A DNA stretch of 41,415 nt from Victivallales bacterium (GTDB lineage Bacteria; Verrucomicrobiota; Lentisphaeria; Oligosphaerales; Oligosphaeraceae), in assembly GCA_017964325.1 (NCBI GenBank), contig JAGCSE010000217.1, forward strand, positions 1-41,415, given 5' to 3'. The translations under genes and the position numbers were made by a program. Below the pieces are notes generated by a model. That model saw nothing but the letters and a program-made list of their open reading frames with translations. It searched no databases and had not been told where the DNA came from. This document shows, in pieces, positions 16,268 through 24,644 of this stretch; positions within the stretch are counted from its first letter, which is position 1, and the number at the start of each line of letters is the position of its first letter.

Positions 16268-16304
16268 TTTACATTTTATGAAAGTGTATTACATACAATG
16301 TAAA
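16268..16304. promoter_or_regulatory. TTTACATT inverted repeat upstream of the sigma-54 promoter
   Basis: TTTACATT (16268-16275) and its inverse AATGTAAA (16297-16304) flank 21 bases that contain a smaller GTATTACATAC element. A third copy TTTTACATT lies at 16372-16380. It sits 41-77 bases upstream of the -24 box, where an enhancer-binding activator could act, but it does not match the known NtrC site. It could also serve the divergent acetyltransferase gene. Confidence 0.4.
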
Positions 16305-16314
16305 AATGCGGATC

Positions 16315-16350
16315 GCTAGAAGCTCTAGAGATGCTAGAAACTATAGAAAA
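16315..16350. repeat. Two imperfect 18-base CTAG-rich direct repeats
   Basis: Units 16315-16332 and 16333-16350 both start GCTAGAA and match at 14 of 18 positions. CTAG tetramers, normally rare, occur three times in about 25 bases. The function is unknown. A comparable CTAG-rich stretch lies at 31803-31838. Confidence 0.6.
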
Positions 16351-16398
16351 TCTTGAAATTTGCACAAGCACTTTTACATTCTTTTTTAGGAGTCTGCC

Positions 16399-17172
16399 AT
16401 GATAACAACAAACGACATGATTTTACAAATAGCCATGGAGCAGTCTGCGATTGACGCGAATTGCAACGCAGAGGATTTTTTGCGTCACGAGAACGCCATC
16501 ACCATCTCCAAGCCCAATCCGTTGGCGAGAAAATACCTGAAGCTTCCACATGTGTGCAATCTGATTTCGTATGGAAATAACGTCATTGCAACTATTAGTG
16601 AGGAATATAGGGACATCGTGTCGTCCTATATCGACAAGTATCCTGCAGAGCATTGTTTCGAGACGCCGAATCTGCATGTCTTGAACGACGCGTTTCAAAA
16701 ACATGGCTTTCGTGTCTGTTTCATGGCCGAATATTTCCTGCCTGACATGGAGAGTTTGAAGGTCTTGCAATGCAACTATGAAACAAAAATTCTGACGGCG
16801 GCGGATTTCGGGGAGTTATACACAAAGGAATGGAGCAGCGCGCTTTGTGATGACCGAAAGGAGCTTGATGTTTTGGGCGTCGGCGCGTATGACGCAGGCA
16901 GACTTATTGGTCTTGCCGCCTGTTCGGCTGACTGCGACACGATGTGGCAGATCGGCGTCGATGTGCTTCCAGACTATCGCCGACGCGGCATTGCGTCTTC
17001 ACTGACCAGCCGTCTGGCGGTGGAAATCATTGAACGCGAGAAGGTTCCGTTCTACTGCTGCGCATGGTCCAATATCGCTTCAGCCAGAAACGCCATCCGC
17101 AGCGGATTCCGTCCCGCATGGGTGGAAATGACCGTGAAATCAATGGAATTCGTCAACGGCATGAACAAATAA
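16399..17172 (+). CDS. GNAT-family N-acetyltransferase
   Basis: 257 residues. The C-terminal half is a GNAT fold: the core strand MWQIGVDVLPDYRRRGIASSLTSRLAVEI carries the acetyl-CoA pyrophosphate-binding motif RRRGIA (about 194-199), and WSNIASARNAIRSGFRPAW matches the later GNAT motif B region. The N-terminal 130 residues (from MITTNDMILQ to FMAEYFLP) are less recognisable and may be a second, degenerate acetyltransferase-like domain. AGGAG lies 7 bases before the ATG. The next gene, also a GNAT, starts 24 bases downstream. The substrate cannot be told from sequence. Confidence 0.85.
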   Translation: MITTNDMILQIAMEQSAIDANCNAEDFLRHENAITISKPNPLARKYLKLPHVCNLISYGNNVIATISEEYRDIVSSYIDKYPAEHCFETPNLHVLNDAFQKHGFRVCFMAEYFLPDMESLKVLQCNYETKILTAADFGELYTKEWSSALCDDRKELDVLGVGAYDAGRLIGLAACSADCDTMWQIGVDVLPDYRRRGIASSLTSRLAVEIIEREKVPFYCCAWSNIASARNAIRSGFRPAWVEMTVKSMEFVNGMNK

Positions 17173-17196
17173 TCCGTTTTTTGCAGAAGGAACAGC

Positions 17197-17652
17197 ATGA
17201 TATCTCTGCGGCATTTTGATGAATCGGATGTTGAAGTCCTCCAGACTTATTATTCGTCTTGCAAAAGCAAAGATGATATCATTTCGATGATTTATGATTG
17301 GAACATGCTTTCCTTTAAAGGTCGCTATTTTGAAATGTTTGCCATCCAGAAGGATGCGACGGTTGTCGGTTCCATTTCCATCTATGAACGAAGCAAAAGC
17401 ATTGCATCACTGGGAATCGAGATTTTCGCACCGTACAGACGGATGGGATATGCCTATGAAGCCATGCATCTTCTGATAGAACTTGCAGCGAAAAAAAATT
17501 TCAAGATTATACTGCAACAGATTCGAACTGACAATTTTGCCAGCATCCGACTGCATGAAAAGCTTGGCTTTGAAACGGACGGACATGTCTATGAAAATCA
17601 AAAGAAACATAAGATTTTAATTTATCTTATGCCCTTGAAACAAGAAGATTAG
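17197..17652 (+). CDS. RimJ/RimL-like GNAT acetyltransferase
   Basis: 151 residues, a single GNAT domain. LGIEIFAPYRRMGYAYEAMHLLIELA (about 73-98) is motif A with the acyl-CoA loop RRMGYA, and IRTDNFASIRLHEKLGFETDGHVYE is the RimJ/RimL-type motif B with the NxxSIRLxEKLGF pattern. Known relatives acetylate protein N-termini, antibiotics or small amines. AAGGA lies just upstream of the ATG, and the gene is probably cotranscribed with the preceding acetyltransferase. Confidence 0.88.
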   Translation: MISLRHFDESDVEVLQTYYSSCKSKDDIISMIYDWNMLSFKGRYFEMFAIQKDATVVGSISIYERSKSIASLGIEIFAPYRRMGYAYEAMHLLIELAAKKNFKIILQQIRTDNFASIRLHEKLGFETDGHVYENQKKHKILIYLMPLKQED

Positions 17653-17751
17653 CTAGTGTCTGCTGATTAATTCAAAACTTATTGAAAAAAATACTAATAA
17701 AAAATAATATGTAAATCAATAACGTCTTGGTCTAAAAACGATAGCGAGGAC

Positions 17752-18501
17752 ATGATGACATTTCGTGAAAAGACAACCCAACTACTTAGGAAACTGTGGC
17801 AAATCCAGTTGGTTTCGTTGATTTTGATTCTCCTAGGCTTTGTTCTTCCGTTCTTTGGATGGGAGAGCAATGTCATGTTGTATGGAAAAATACTGATGCT
17901 CATCGGCCTCATGGGAGAATTCTATTGCTGGGCGAAGGCCAGACAGATCAAATGCCCCCAATGCGGGAAAAGCCTTGGATATCTGCTTCATGATCCGTCG
18001 TATTCAAAGACAAACGGTGTGCTTCTTCTGCCAAAGGAACTGCCGCGCGACATCCATTGTTGCCCGTTTTGCAAGGCAAGTTTTGGTGACGAGAACATGG
18101 TTGAATTATATCTATCTCTTTGCCGCAAATGCAATTACGGGGAGAATATGCAGGCTCTTAATGAGCACGAACGCGTCATTTATGTCACACAGCTCCTTGA
18201 AGCGGAAGTGAACAATGGCGGTTTCGACCAGTTTTTTCGCAATTCCAGTGGAAATCTTTCCAATGAAATTGTTTCCGCGTTTAAGCAAATAGGCGCCTTG
18301 AAGACGGCCGCAATATGTGAGAAAGCGATTTCACTCTTCCCTAAACCAGTTCCCGCCACACAGGAAGAAAGGGGGCAGTTGCTTACTGATGAAGCGGATG
18401 TGATTCTGGATGAATGCGATGAAGAATTCTATCATTCAGAAGAAAATCTGGAATCACTTAATAATCAATATATTATGGAGCATAGGGCTTGGTTTTCATG
18501 A
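17752..18501 (+). CDS. Membrane protein with zinc-ribbon and DUF4375 (DMP19-like) domain
   Basis: 249 residues. Two membrane segments (about 16-35 and 42-60) are followed by a cytoplasmic region with paired CPQC (68-71) and CPFC (104-107), probably one zinc site, and another CRKC at 124-127. The C-terminal half holds the DUF4375/DMP19 core EAEVNNGGFDQFFRNSSGN (about 150-168). Family members often occur alone or with immunity-like SUKH/DUF proteins, and their molecular role is unsettled. The fusion to a membrane-zinc module is unusual. Two adjacent ATGs (17752 and 17755) are possible starts; GAGGA upstream fits the second better. Confidence 0.78.
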   Translation: MMTFREKTTQLLRKLWQIQLVSLILILLGFVLPFFGWESNVMLYGKILMLIGLMGEFYCWAKARQIKCPQCGKSLGYLLHDPSYSKTNGVLLLPKELPRDIHCCPFCKASFGDENMVELYLSLCRKCNYGENMQALNEHERVIYVTQLLEAEVNNGGFDQFFRNSSGNLSNEIVSAFKQIGALKTAAICEKAISLFPKPVPATQEERGQLLTDEADVILDECDEEFYHSEENLESLNNQYIMEHRAWFS

Positions 18502-18571
18502 TGAAAACGGGACTTAGAGTGCGCGCACGAGCCTCCAAACGGAAAAGCATATAAGGTTTGTGAATTCTCCG

Positions 18572-20947
18572 TTATTTCTGCGTGATTTTGTTGGCGATTT
18601 GGCGGCGCATCTGGCGGAGCAGGGCGGGATCGCGTGAGAAATTCGTCAGAGTCTTGATGAGGCGGCTGCATTCTTCACGGGACGATGCGCCGCACAACGT
18701 CAGATAATCGTAGTCTTCACTGCCGTCGCGGATGTTCGCAAGACGGATGGATGGAAGCGGTTGATTCGCACCTGGATAGAGAAGCTGGCCGTCGCCTGGC
18801 ATCGACTTGACGCTCGCGACTGTGAAATCGGGCTGGTAGCAGGTTGATTCATCAAACCGTCGGGCGTTCTGCCACCAGTTCACATGCCAGTAGAGGAAGC
18901 CGTCCGCCCTGTAGAGATAGCCCATCCAGGCCAGCAGACGGCCTTCGATGAAGGGATATTCCGTCGTCGCGATGTTCGCGAAGGGATGCTTCGGGCTGCA
19001 GCAGGTGTACCACCAGACTTGATGGCCTTTTTCGCGTAGCTTGTCGGAAAGCTCCAAATCATAGGCCCTTGTTTGCGGACAATACCAGTCGTTCGCGTAG
19101 CAGTCCGTTCGTTTTGGATTGCGTTTCAAGGAGTTGTACATCTGGGACGTCGTGAAGAAGGCGACATCCGGATAGCGCTCTTTGAACATCTTGTGGATGC
19201 GTGCCATGATGGGATAGTAGTCGCTTCCGCGTTCGTCGAAGCCGTAGGCGTAGGCGTATTTCGTCAGTCCATGCTTGCGCAGTTCCGCGACATACGGATC
19301 CAGACGGCGCTGGAATTCTTCGAAAAGCGCGTCCGTGTAGTCGTTCTTTGATGCAAAGCAGACCCATAACCGTTTGGGATCAGTGGGTTGCGGCACGAGA
19401 TTCAGGATATTGAAACGATTCATGCCGCGTTTCTGTGCATAGAGCAGATCATCAATGCGCGGCGGTGTCGTGCGGGAAATGTTGTCTGGGTTCAGACGAT
19501 GATCCAGCATGATGTCCCATGCACGGCGGCGCGTTTCGTTGCGGTCACCGTCGCCGTACGTGCGGAAGAGATAGCCGTCCATCAGACTGAAAGCCGTCGG
19601 ATAGCTGAACGTCTGTGGCAACGCGAAATCGAACACTGTCACGCGGATGGGAATAATGACCTTTTCTGTTCCAATCACGATAGTTGCATCGCCAGAATAG
19701 TCGCCGGCAACCGCTTCGCGATCTGCGTGGACGGTCAACCAGACGCCTTGCGTCCCGTTTGCAGGAACCATGAATTCTCGCGCGGGCAGGAGCGGGTCTG
19801 GAATCCAGTATTCGGTGTCGCCGTAATCGGTCGCCTCGCTGTATTCATGGGGCTTGATTCGCGGAATGTAGCCGACGCGCTCCCATTTCAATTCACCCTT
19901 CAGTGGTTCGCCAGCCGCATTCTTCAGAACGGGAAGTTCCACGTTGACGGATGGAAGAATGTTCGCTCCAGCCGTCACAAGTATTTGCGCGCTTTCACGT
20001 TCTGCCTTCGCTAGTTCCAGTGAGACGGCTTGGGGTGCATCCGCCGCAGGATACGTCAACGCGGAAATATTCGTCATCGAATCCGCAGTCCAGACACGAT
20101 AGTTGTCTTTCACGGAATTCTGCGGCCATTTTTGCTGCCAGAAATCTTTTAAGTCTTTTTCAATCGTACCGCGGACAATTTTGCCTTCGTCATCAGTGCG
20201 ACTGGCATCGATGATGAGTTTCGTGGCGTTTTTGGGCATATCGACCGTCCAGTTGAATCGCGGTCCATTGCCATTTGTTTCTTTCAGAGTTTTGTCGTCC
20301 ATATCAATGAGCCGTGCCGTGTAGGTGACTCGCGAATGGAAGAAACTGGACTGGATTTTCACGTCGTTGGGATAAATCGGCGCAAGCGATTGCAGCTCGA
20401 TGGCGCGCATGCGGATGCCTGGATCGTCCCGTGACAGTTCGAGATTGTCGAACCACACTTTGCTGTTCGTCGTATTGCGCATGAGGACGAAATAGCGGAT
20501 TTCTTTGATGTTCTTCTTCGGCCAGTAGCAGTTGACGGAATATTCCCAATCATGGGTACCTGTCGTCCACCAAGTACTTGCGCCCCATAAACTTGTGCCG
20601 TCTTCGAAATAAATGTCCAAATAGACGCAATAGTCATGGGAGGACATGACGTTTTCGCATTTGCTCCATCCGCCGTAAACGACGGGATCCATGCTTGGTT
20701 TGTCGTATTTGATGACCTGCCGGATGCCGAAGGAGCGTTTTCCTCCCATGTTTTCTCCATAAACGGCAGATTTCCCTTCCTGTACGACGTCATGCACGAT
20801 GCGCAATGGATTGTCCGCGTTGAACGACTCCCATCCTGGCAGATTTCCGTCTGCATCCGTCTCCAAACATGGATTGATCAATTCGTTTCCGCAAAACGCG
20901 ATGTGCGCCAACGACAAGATGACCAACATGATTCGATATGGATGCAT
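18572..20947 (-). CDS. Secreted DUF4091 / GH123-like glycoside hydrolase
   Basis: 791 residues from ATG 20945-20947 (MHPYRIMLVI...), which has AAGGA about 5 bases upstream and starts a signal peptide ending near AFCG. An in-frame start 18 codons earlier would bury the signal peptide. An N-terminal carbohydrate-binding-like region (about 20-260) is followed by a linker beta-sandwich (TLTVHADREAVAGDYSGD-type text) and a TIM-barrel half with YAYGFDERGSDYY, whose Asp571-Glu572 match the adjacent acid pair of GH123. The C-terminal motif NIRDGSEDYDYLTLC is the DUF4091 end signature. Likely role: glycan degradation outside the cytoplasm, possibly on N-acetylhexosamines. It lies 63 bases after pgm on the same strand. 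Confidence 0.85.
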   Translation of the reverse strand: MHPYRIMLVILSLAHIAFCGNELINPCLETDADGNLPGWESFNADNPLRIVHDVVQEGKSAVYGENMGGKRSFGIRQVIKYDKPSMDPVVYGGWSKCENVMSSHDYCVYLDIYFEDGTSLWGASTWWTTGTHDWEYSVNCYWPKKNIKEIRYFVLMRNTTNSKVWFDNLELSRDDPGIRMRAIELQSLAPIYPNDVKIQSSFFHSRVTYTARLIDMDDKTLKETNGNGPRFNWTVDMPKNATKLIIDASRTDDEGKIVRGTIEKDLKDFWQQKWPQNSVKDNYRVWTADSMTNISALTYPAADAPQAVSLELAKAERESAQILVTAGANILPSVNVELPVLKNAAGEPLKGELKWERVGYIPRIKPHEYSEATDYGDTEYWIPDPLLPAREFMVPANGTQGVWLTVHADREAVAGDYSGDATIVIGTEKVIIPIRVTVFDFALPQTFSYPTAFSLMDGYLFRTYGDGDRNETRRRAWDIMLDHRLNPDNISRTTPPRIDDLLYAQKRGMNRFNILNLVPQPTDPKRLWVCFASKNDYTDALFEEFQRRLDPYVAELRKHGLTKYAYAYGFDERGSDYYPIMARIHKMFKERYPDVAFFTTSQMYNSLKRNPKRTDCYANDWYCPQTRAYDLELSDKLREKGHQVWWYTCCSPKHPFANIATTEYPFIEGRLLAWMGYLYRADGFLYWHVNWWQNARRFDESTCYQPDFTVASVKSMPGDGQLLYPGANQPLPSIRLANIRDGSEDYDYLTLCGASSREECSRLIKTLTNFSRDPALLRQMRRQIANKITQK

Positions 20948-21010
20948 AATATTCCTTGTATCAGGGTCTTCTAGATTGTGTGGTGGATTGTCAAACGGCA
21001 ATTGCTTTGC

Positions 21011-22639
21011 TCACAGCCCAGCGATGGCGGCTCCTTCGGATTGTATCTGTTTCAAATGGTCGGGGCCGACAAAGCTTTCCGCATAGAGCTTGCAGATGTT
21101 TTCCGTGCCCGACGGGCGGACGGCGCACCAGCCGTTCTTCGTAACGATTTTCAGCCCGCCGATGGACGCGCCGTTGCCGGGGGCGTTCGTGAAGGCGGCT
21201 TCGATTTTGTCGCCCGCCAATGTGTCAGATGGGAGGGATTCTTTGGAAAGACTTGTGATTTTCGCCTTTTGTTCGGGCGTGGCAGGCGAGTCGATGCGTT
21301 CGTAATAGTATGTGCCAAATTGATTTACAAGTTCTTGATAATGCTGTGCGGGATCCTTGCCAGTCGTTGCGGTGATTTCCGCCGCAAGAAGGGCGAGGAT
21401 GATGCCGTCCTTGTCCGTTGTCCAACTGTCGCCGTTGAAACGCAGGAAGGAGGCTCCCGCGCTTTCCTCTCCACCGAAACCGATGGTTTTTGTAGAGAGC
21501 CCGGGTACGAACCATTTGAAGCCGACGGGGACTTCGCAGACCTTGCGGCCAAGCAGTTCGCCGACGCGGTCGATCATGGAGCTGCTGACGAGCGTCTTGC
21601 CGATCTGCGCATCCGTCGGCCATTGCGTGCGTGTCTTGAAGAGATACTGGATGGCGACGGCGAGATAGTGGTTGGGGTTCATAAGGCCTGCCGACGGCGT
21701 CACGATGCCGTGGCGGTCGAAATCCGGATCGTTGCCGAAGGCGATGTCAAATTTGTCCTTCAGGCTGATGAGGCTAGTCATGGCGTATCTTGAGGAGCAG
21801 TCCATGCGGATCTTGCCGTCGTGGTCAACGGACATGAATTTGAACGTGGGGTCCGGAATGTCGTTGCGGACGGTGATGTTCAGACCATAGCGTTCGGCGA
21901 TGGGCGCCCAGAAAGCGAGTCCTGCGCCGCCGAGGGCGTCCGCACCGATGGAGATGCCCGACTTGGCGATGGCCTCCATGTTGACGACGTTCTTCAGGTC
22001 GGCGATATACGGTGTCATGTAGTCGTACTGCGCGATGAAGCCCGACGCAAGTGCCTTGACCAACGTCATGCGTTTGACGTTTTTGTTGTGGTCTGCAAGA
22101 TACTGGTTCGCCTTGTCCGCGATGATTTTCGTGACATCGGTGTCCGCGGGGCCTCCATGGGGGGGATTGTATTTGAAGCCACCGTCAGAAGGCGGGTTAT
22201 GGGAAGGTGTTACGACGATGCCATCCGCAGGATTGCGTTTGTTGTTGCGGTTGTAGCAGATGATGGCATGGGAGATGACGGGCGTAGGCGTGAATGCTCC
22301 GTCGGCCGCGATACGTGTGAAGACGCCGTTGGCGGCGAGGACTTCAATGGCCGTGGCGTGGGCGGGCGTGGAGAGCGCGTGGGTGTCCATGCCGAGGAAG
22401 AGGGGGCCGTCGATACCGGCGGTTTTGCGGTAGTCGCAGATGGCCTGCGTGATGGCGGCGATATGCGCGTCGTTGAAACTGGTCTTCAACGATGTTCCGC
22501 GGTGGCCGGATGTGCCGAAGGAGACCTTTTGGTCGGAATTGGCGACGTCGGGCGTGTCGGTGTAGTATCGTGTGACGAGATTCGGGATGTTGAGGACGAG
22601 CTGTTTGGGAACGGGCTGGCCGGCGAGAGGAGATACCAT
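21011..22639 (-). CDS. pgm: Phosphoglucomutase (alpha-D-glucose-specific)
   Basis: 542 residues. Hallmarks in order are SFGTSGHRG (40-48), the phosphoserine loop TPSHNPP (Ser146), the magnesium loop DPDFDRHG, the sugar-binding loop FGGEESAG, and the phosphate-binding C-terminal RPSGTENICK. Length and motifs match the E. coli Pgm subfamily rather than ManB. Known reaction: interconversion of glucose 1-phosphate and glucose 6-phosphate. The start has AAAGG 7 bases upstream. It probably leads a small unit with the DUF4091 gene. Confidence 0.95.
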   Translation of the reverse strand: MVSPLAGQPVPKQLVLNIPNLVTRYYTDTPDVANSDQKVSFGTSGHRGTSLKTSFNDAHIAAITQAICDYRKTAGIDGPLFLGMDTHALSTPAHATAIEVLAANGVFTRIAADGAFTPTPVISHAIICYNRNNKRNPADGIVVTPSHNPPSDGGFKYNPPHGGPADTDVTKIIADKANQYLADHNKNVKRMTLVKALASGFIAQYDYMTPYIADLKNVVNMEAIAKSGISIGADALGGAGLAFWAPIAERYGLNITVRNDIPDPTFKFMSVDHDGKIRMDCSSRYAMTSLISLKDKFDIAFGNDPDFDRHGIVTPSAGLMNPNHYLAVAIQYLFKTRTQWPTDAQIGKTLVSSSMIDRVGELLGRKVCEVPVGFKWFVPGLSTKTIGFGGEESAGASFLRFNGDSWTTDKDGIILALLAAEITATTGKDPAQHYQELVNQFGTYYYERIDSPATPEQKAKITSLSKESLPSDTLAGDKIEAAFTNAPGNGASIGGLKIVTKNGWCAVRPSGTENICKLYAESFVGPDHLKQIQSEGAAIAGL

Positions 22640-22688
22640 GTCTATGCCTTTGGTTTTGAAATTGAAATGGTTGATGGTAATTTTCTAT

Positions 22689-22717
22689 AATATAAAGGAT
22701 AAAGGCCTTCCCGTCTA
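22689..22717 (-). promoter_or_regulatory. Possible promoter of pgm
   Basis: Minus-strand TATATT (22689-22694) lies about 50 bases before the pgm start. The best -35 at 17 bases is GACGGG, a weak match. The call rests mainly on the -10, which is the same hexamer as at 3858, 11612 and 23776. Confidence 0.35.
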
Positions 22718-22723
22718 TTAGCG

Positions 22724-23767
22724 TCACCAACTATGGACGAGGCCATGCAGGTCGCGGTCCTGCGGGATGCCTCTTGCGGCAAGAGAGAGGATGGGAATTC
22801 CGACATCGACTGTGTTCTTGAAAATCTTCTCCATGTCGTTGTATTCCGGTTGCGAGAGGTTGACGGCGGTGAATCCGTCAAGCCGCGCGAGGCGATCGAT
22901 GTAATGGTCGCCCTTGCCGCAGAAATGGACGGCGCCTCCGCCGAACTCCTTGAGAAGCCGCTGGTCGAACGGCATGACGTATTCTTCGTACATTTCGCCT
23001 GAAATATTCATGACGGAATCGTTTCGGAGCATGATGTTGCCGTGGTGCGCAATTCCCCAGTGGCTTGCGAGACGGCCTTTTGGATTGGGGATTTCGCTGA
23101 ACCAGCGTTTCAGAAATTGTGTATATGTCTCGGTGACAAGATTCAGGAACGCCGTCAGCAACTGCGGGTTGTCATAGAACGACAGGAGGATGTCGCTTCC
23201 CCAGACGACTTCCGCCGCGTCCAGGGGACCTTGCAGGTCAGGATGATAGATGCGGACGTATTTCTTCAGTTTTGGATAGGGGGCGAGAGATTTCTGGAAG
23301 AAACGACCGCATTCGAAGACTTTGGGCGTCCAGCCGATGTTCATGAAATCAGGAACGCCTTTGGCTACAATAGCTTCGATGGCCTTTTCGCCACCTTTGA
23401 CAGGAGTCGCCATGGGCAGCGTGTTCTGTTCGTCCGACATGAAGAACGGTTCGCAGCCAAAGACGCACGGCAGGATTGCAACGCCGTAGTTGGAGCGGAT
23501 GTTCAGCATCGCGCCGCCACCTCTTTGGAGCTGTCCCGACACGCCAGAAAGTTCACGGATGAACATCAGCTCAAAGTCGTCCAAGGCGTCGTTGATGCCA
23601 ATGGCCGGCCATTTGACGGAGGTCGGGGCTTGCCGTGCACGTTTGGGCCTGAATACATGGCCTGTGAATTTGCCATCGAGGAACTGTTGCCATTCGCTTT
23701 CAAGCTGGTCTTCCACGGCTGGGTCTATCCGTCGTTCGAGGTCTTCAAGATAGGGGATGATATTCAT
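22724..23767 (-). CDS. Uroporphyrinogen-decarboxylase-family protein (methyltransferase-like)
   Basis: 347 residues of the URO-D/MtaA-type TIM-barrel superfamily: DLQGPLDAAEVVWGSD, NISGEMYEEYVMPFDQRLLKEFGGGAVHFCGKGDH, and the glycine-rich NLSQPEYNDM region. His281 and Cys283 in VHFCGKGDH fit the zinc ligands of corrinoid methyltransferases. The expected third ligand, a C-terminal Cys, is not visible. This is not a haem-pathway HemE: the N-terminal RP...R substrate motif is missing. Such paralogues are highly expanded in Lentisphaerota and are often near glycan genes, and their substrates are unknown. The promoter suggests a very short or absent 5' leader. Confidence 0.85.
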   Translation of the reverse strand: MNIIPYLEDLERRIDPAVEDQLESEWQQFLDGKFTGHVFRPKRARQAPTSVKWPAIGINDALDDFELMFIRELSGVSGQLQRGGGAMLNIRSNYGVAILPCVFGCEPFFMSDEQNTLPMATPVKGGEKAIEAIVAKGVPDFMNIGWTPKVFECGRFFQKSLAPYPKLKKYVRIYHPDLQGPLDAAEVVWGSDILLSFYDNPQLLTAFLNLVTETYTQFLKRWFSEIPNPKGRLASHWGIAHHGNIMLRNDSVMNISGEMYEEYVMPFDQRLLKEFGGGAVHFCGKGDHYIDRLARLDGFTAVNLSQPEYNDMEKIFKNTVDVGIPILSLAARGIPQDRDLHGLVHSW

Positions 23768-23775
23768 GGCGTTGC

Positions 23776-23803
23776 AATATATTATAGTGAAGGCATCTGT
23801 AAA
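23776..23803 (-). promoter_or_regulatory. Promoter of the URO-D-family gene, nearly leaderless
   Basis: Minus strand: TTTACA (23798-23803), 16 bases, TATATT (23776-23781). Transcription would begin about 23769-23774, only 2-7 bases before the ATG at 23767. An overlapping TATAAT at 23781-23786 is an alternative -10. Confidence 0.5.
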
Positions 23804-23902
23804 ATGTTTGTTTTTTTCTGTTAATGAATATATTTAGTGATGGCAATTGTTGCAAGAAACAAACGATTAATATTTTCAAAATATGGTCAAAAGGAAATTG
23901 AA

Positions 23903-24640
23903 ATGGCGAATTTGAATGAAACACGGGCGTGGGCGAGCACTTTTTTGGCGGATTTGCGATTTAACGGAAAGAACGGTGTACTGCCGTATCGTCTTCATTT
24001 GCCGGGGCGTTATGAACGCGGCAAGGCATATCCATTGGTGCTGTTGATGCACGGTTATGGCAGCATAGGATCGGACAACTGGGGGCAGTTGTTCCTCTGT
24101 GGTCTTTTTGCAAACAATCCAGGCGTCGATTTGGACAATCTGTTCATTCTTGCACCGCAATGCCCTGCGGACGGAATGTGGATTGAAATCACAGATGATG
24201 ACAAATGGCTGGGCGTGAACTACAAGATGAGCCGCGAACCCGTCGTGCCGATGGCAATCGCCATGGAGCTGTTGGAGTATGTTGTCTCTGCATATCCGAT
24301 TGACCGGAAGCGGCTCTATGTCGGAGGCAATTCCATGGGCGGCTTCGCCACGTGGGACATTCTTTCGCGCCATCCGAAGATGTTCGCCGCAGGTTTTCCG
24401 ATTTGCGGCGGAGGAGATCCCGCGCAGGTGGCGGCCATTGCCGAAACCCCCGTTTGGGCGTTCCATGGCGATGCCGACACGACGGTGCTGCCCGAAGCGA
24501 CGCGCCGAATGGTGCGTGCCTTGAAGGAAATCAATGCAGACGTGAGACTTACGGAATTTCCAGGCGTGGGCCATGATTCATGGACGCCGGCTTTGACGAT
24601 GCCTGATTTCTACGATTGGCTGTTCTCGCATTCGCTCTGA
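23903..24640 (+). CDS. Alpha/beta hydrolase, PHB-depolymerase/feruloyl-esterase-like
   Basis: 245 residues from ATG 23903, with AAGGA 7 bases upstream (the frame is open for 22 more codons but without a ribosome-binding site). LLMHGYGSIGSDNWGQ gives the oxyanion hole, GGNSMGG the nucleophile Ser144, HGDADTTV the acid Asp (190 or 192), and GVGHDSW His224. This layout matches the peptidase-like S9/esterase D families often annotated as phospholipase/carboxylesterase. No signal peptide is seen. It is probably transcribed alone and converges with pbpC, 4 bases apart. The substrate is unknown; an ester-linked carbohydrate would fit the neighbourhood. Confidence 0.85.
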   Translation: MANLNETRAWASTFLADLRFNGKNGVLPYRLHLPGRYERGKAYPLVLLMHGYGSIGSDNWGQLFLCGLFANNPGVDLDNLFILAPQCPADGMWIEITDDDKWLGVNYKMSREPVVPMAIAMELLEYVVSAYPIDRKRLYVGGNSMGGFATWDILSRHPKMFAAGFPICGGGDPAQVAAIAETPVWAFHGDADTTVLPEATRRMVRALKEINADVRLTEFPGVGHDSWTPALTMPDFYDWLFSHSL

Positions 24641-24644
24641 AAAA

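Noticed and set aside
16315..16350. Resemblance of ctagaaactatagaaaat to an FRT-type recombination site
   Set aside because: Only the TCTAGAAA-TATAG-like core is similar. The long inverted arms of a recombinase site are absent.
21821..22690. Plus-strand open frame of 289 codons opposite pgm
   Set aside because: It is a mirror of the GC-rich third codon positions of pgm, with a Val/Asp/Gly-rich low-complexity product and no recognisable motif.
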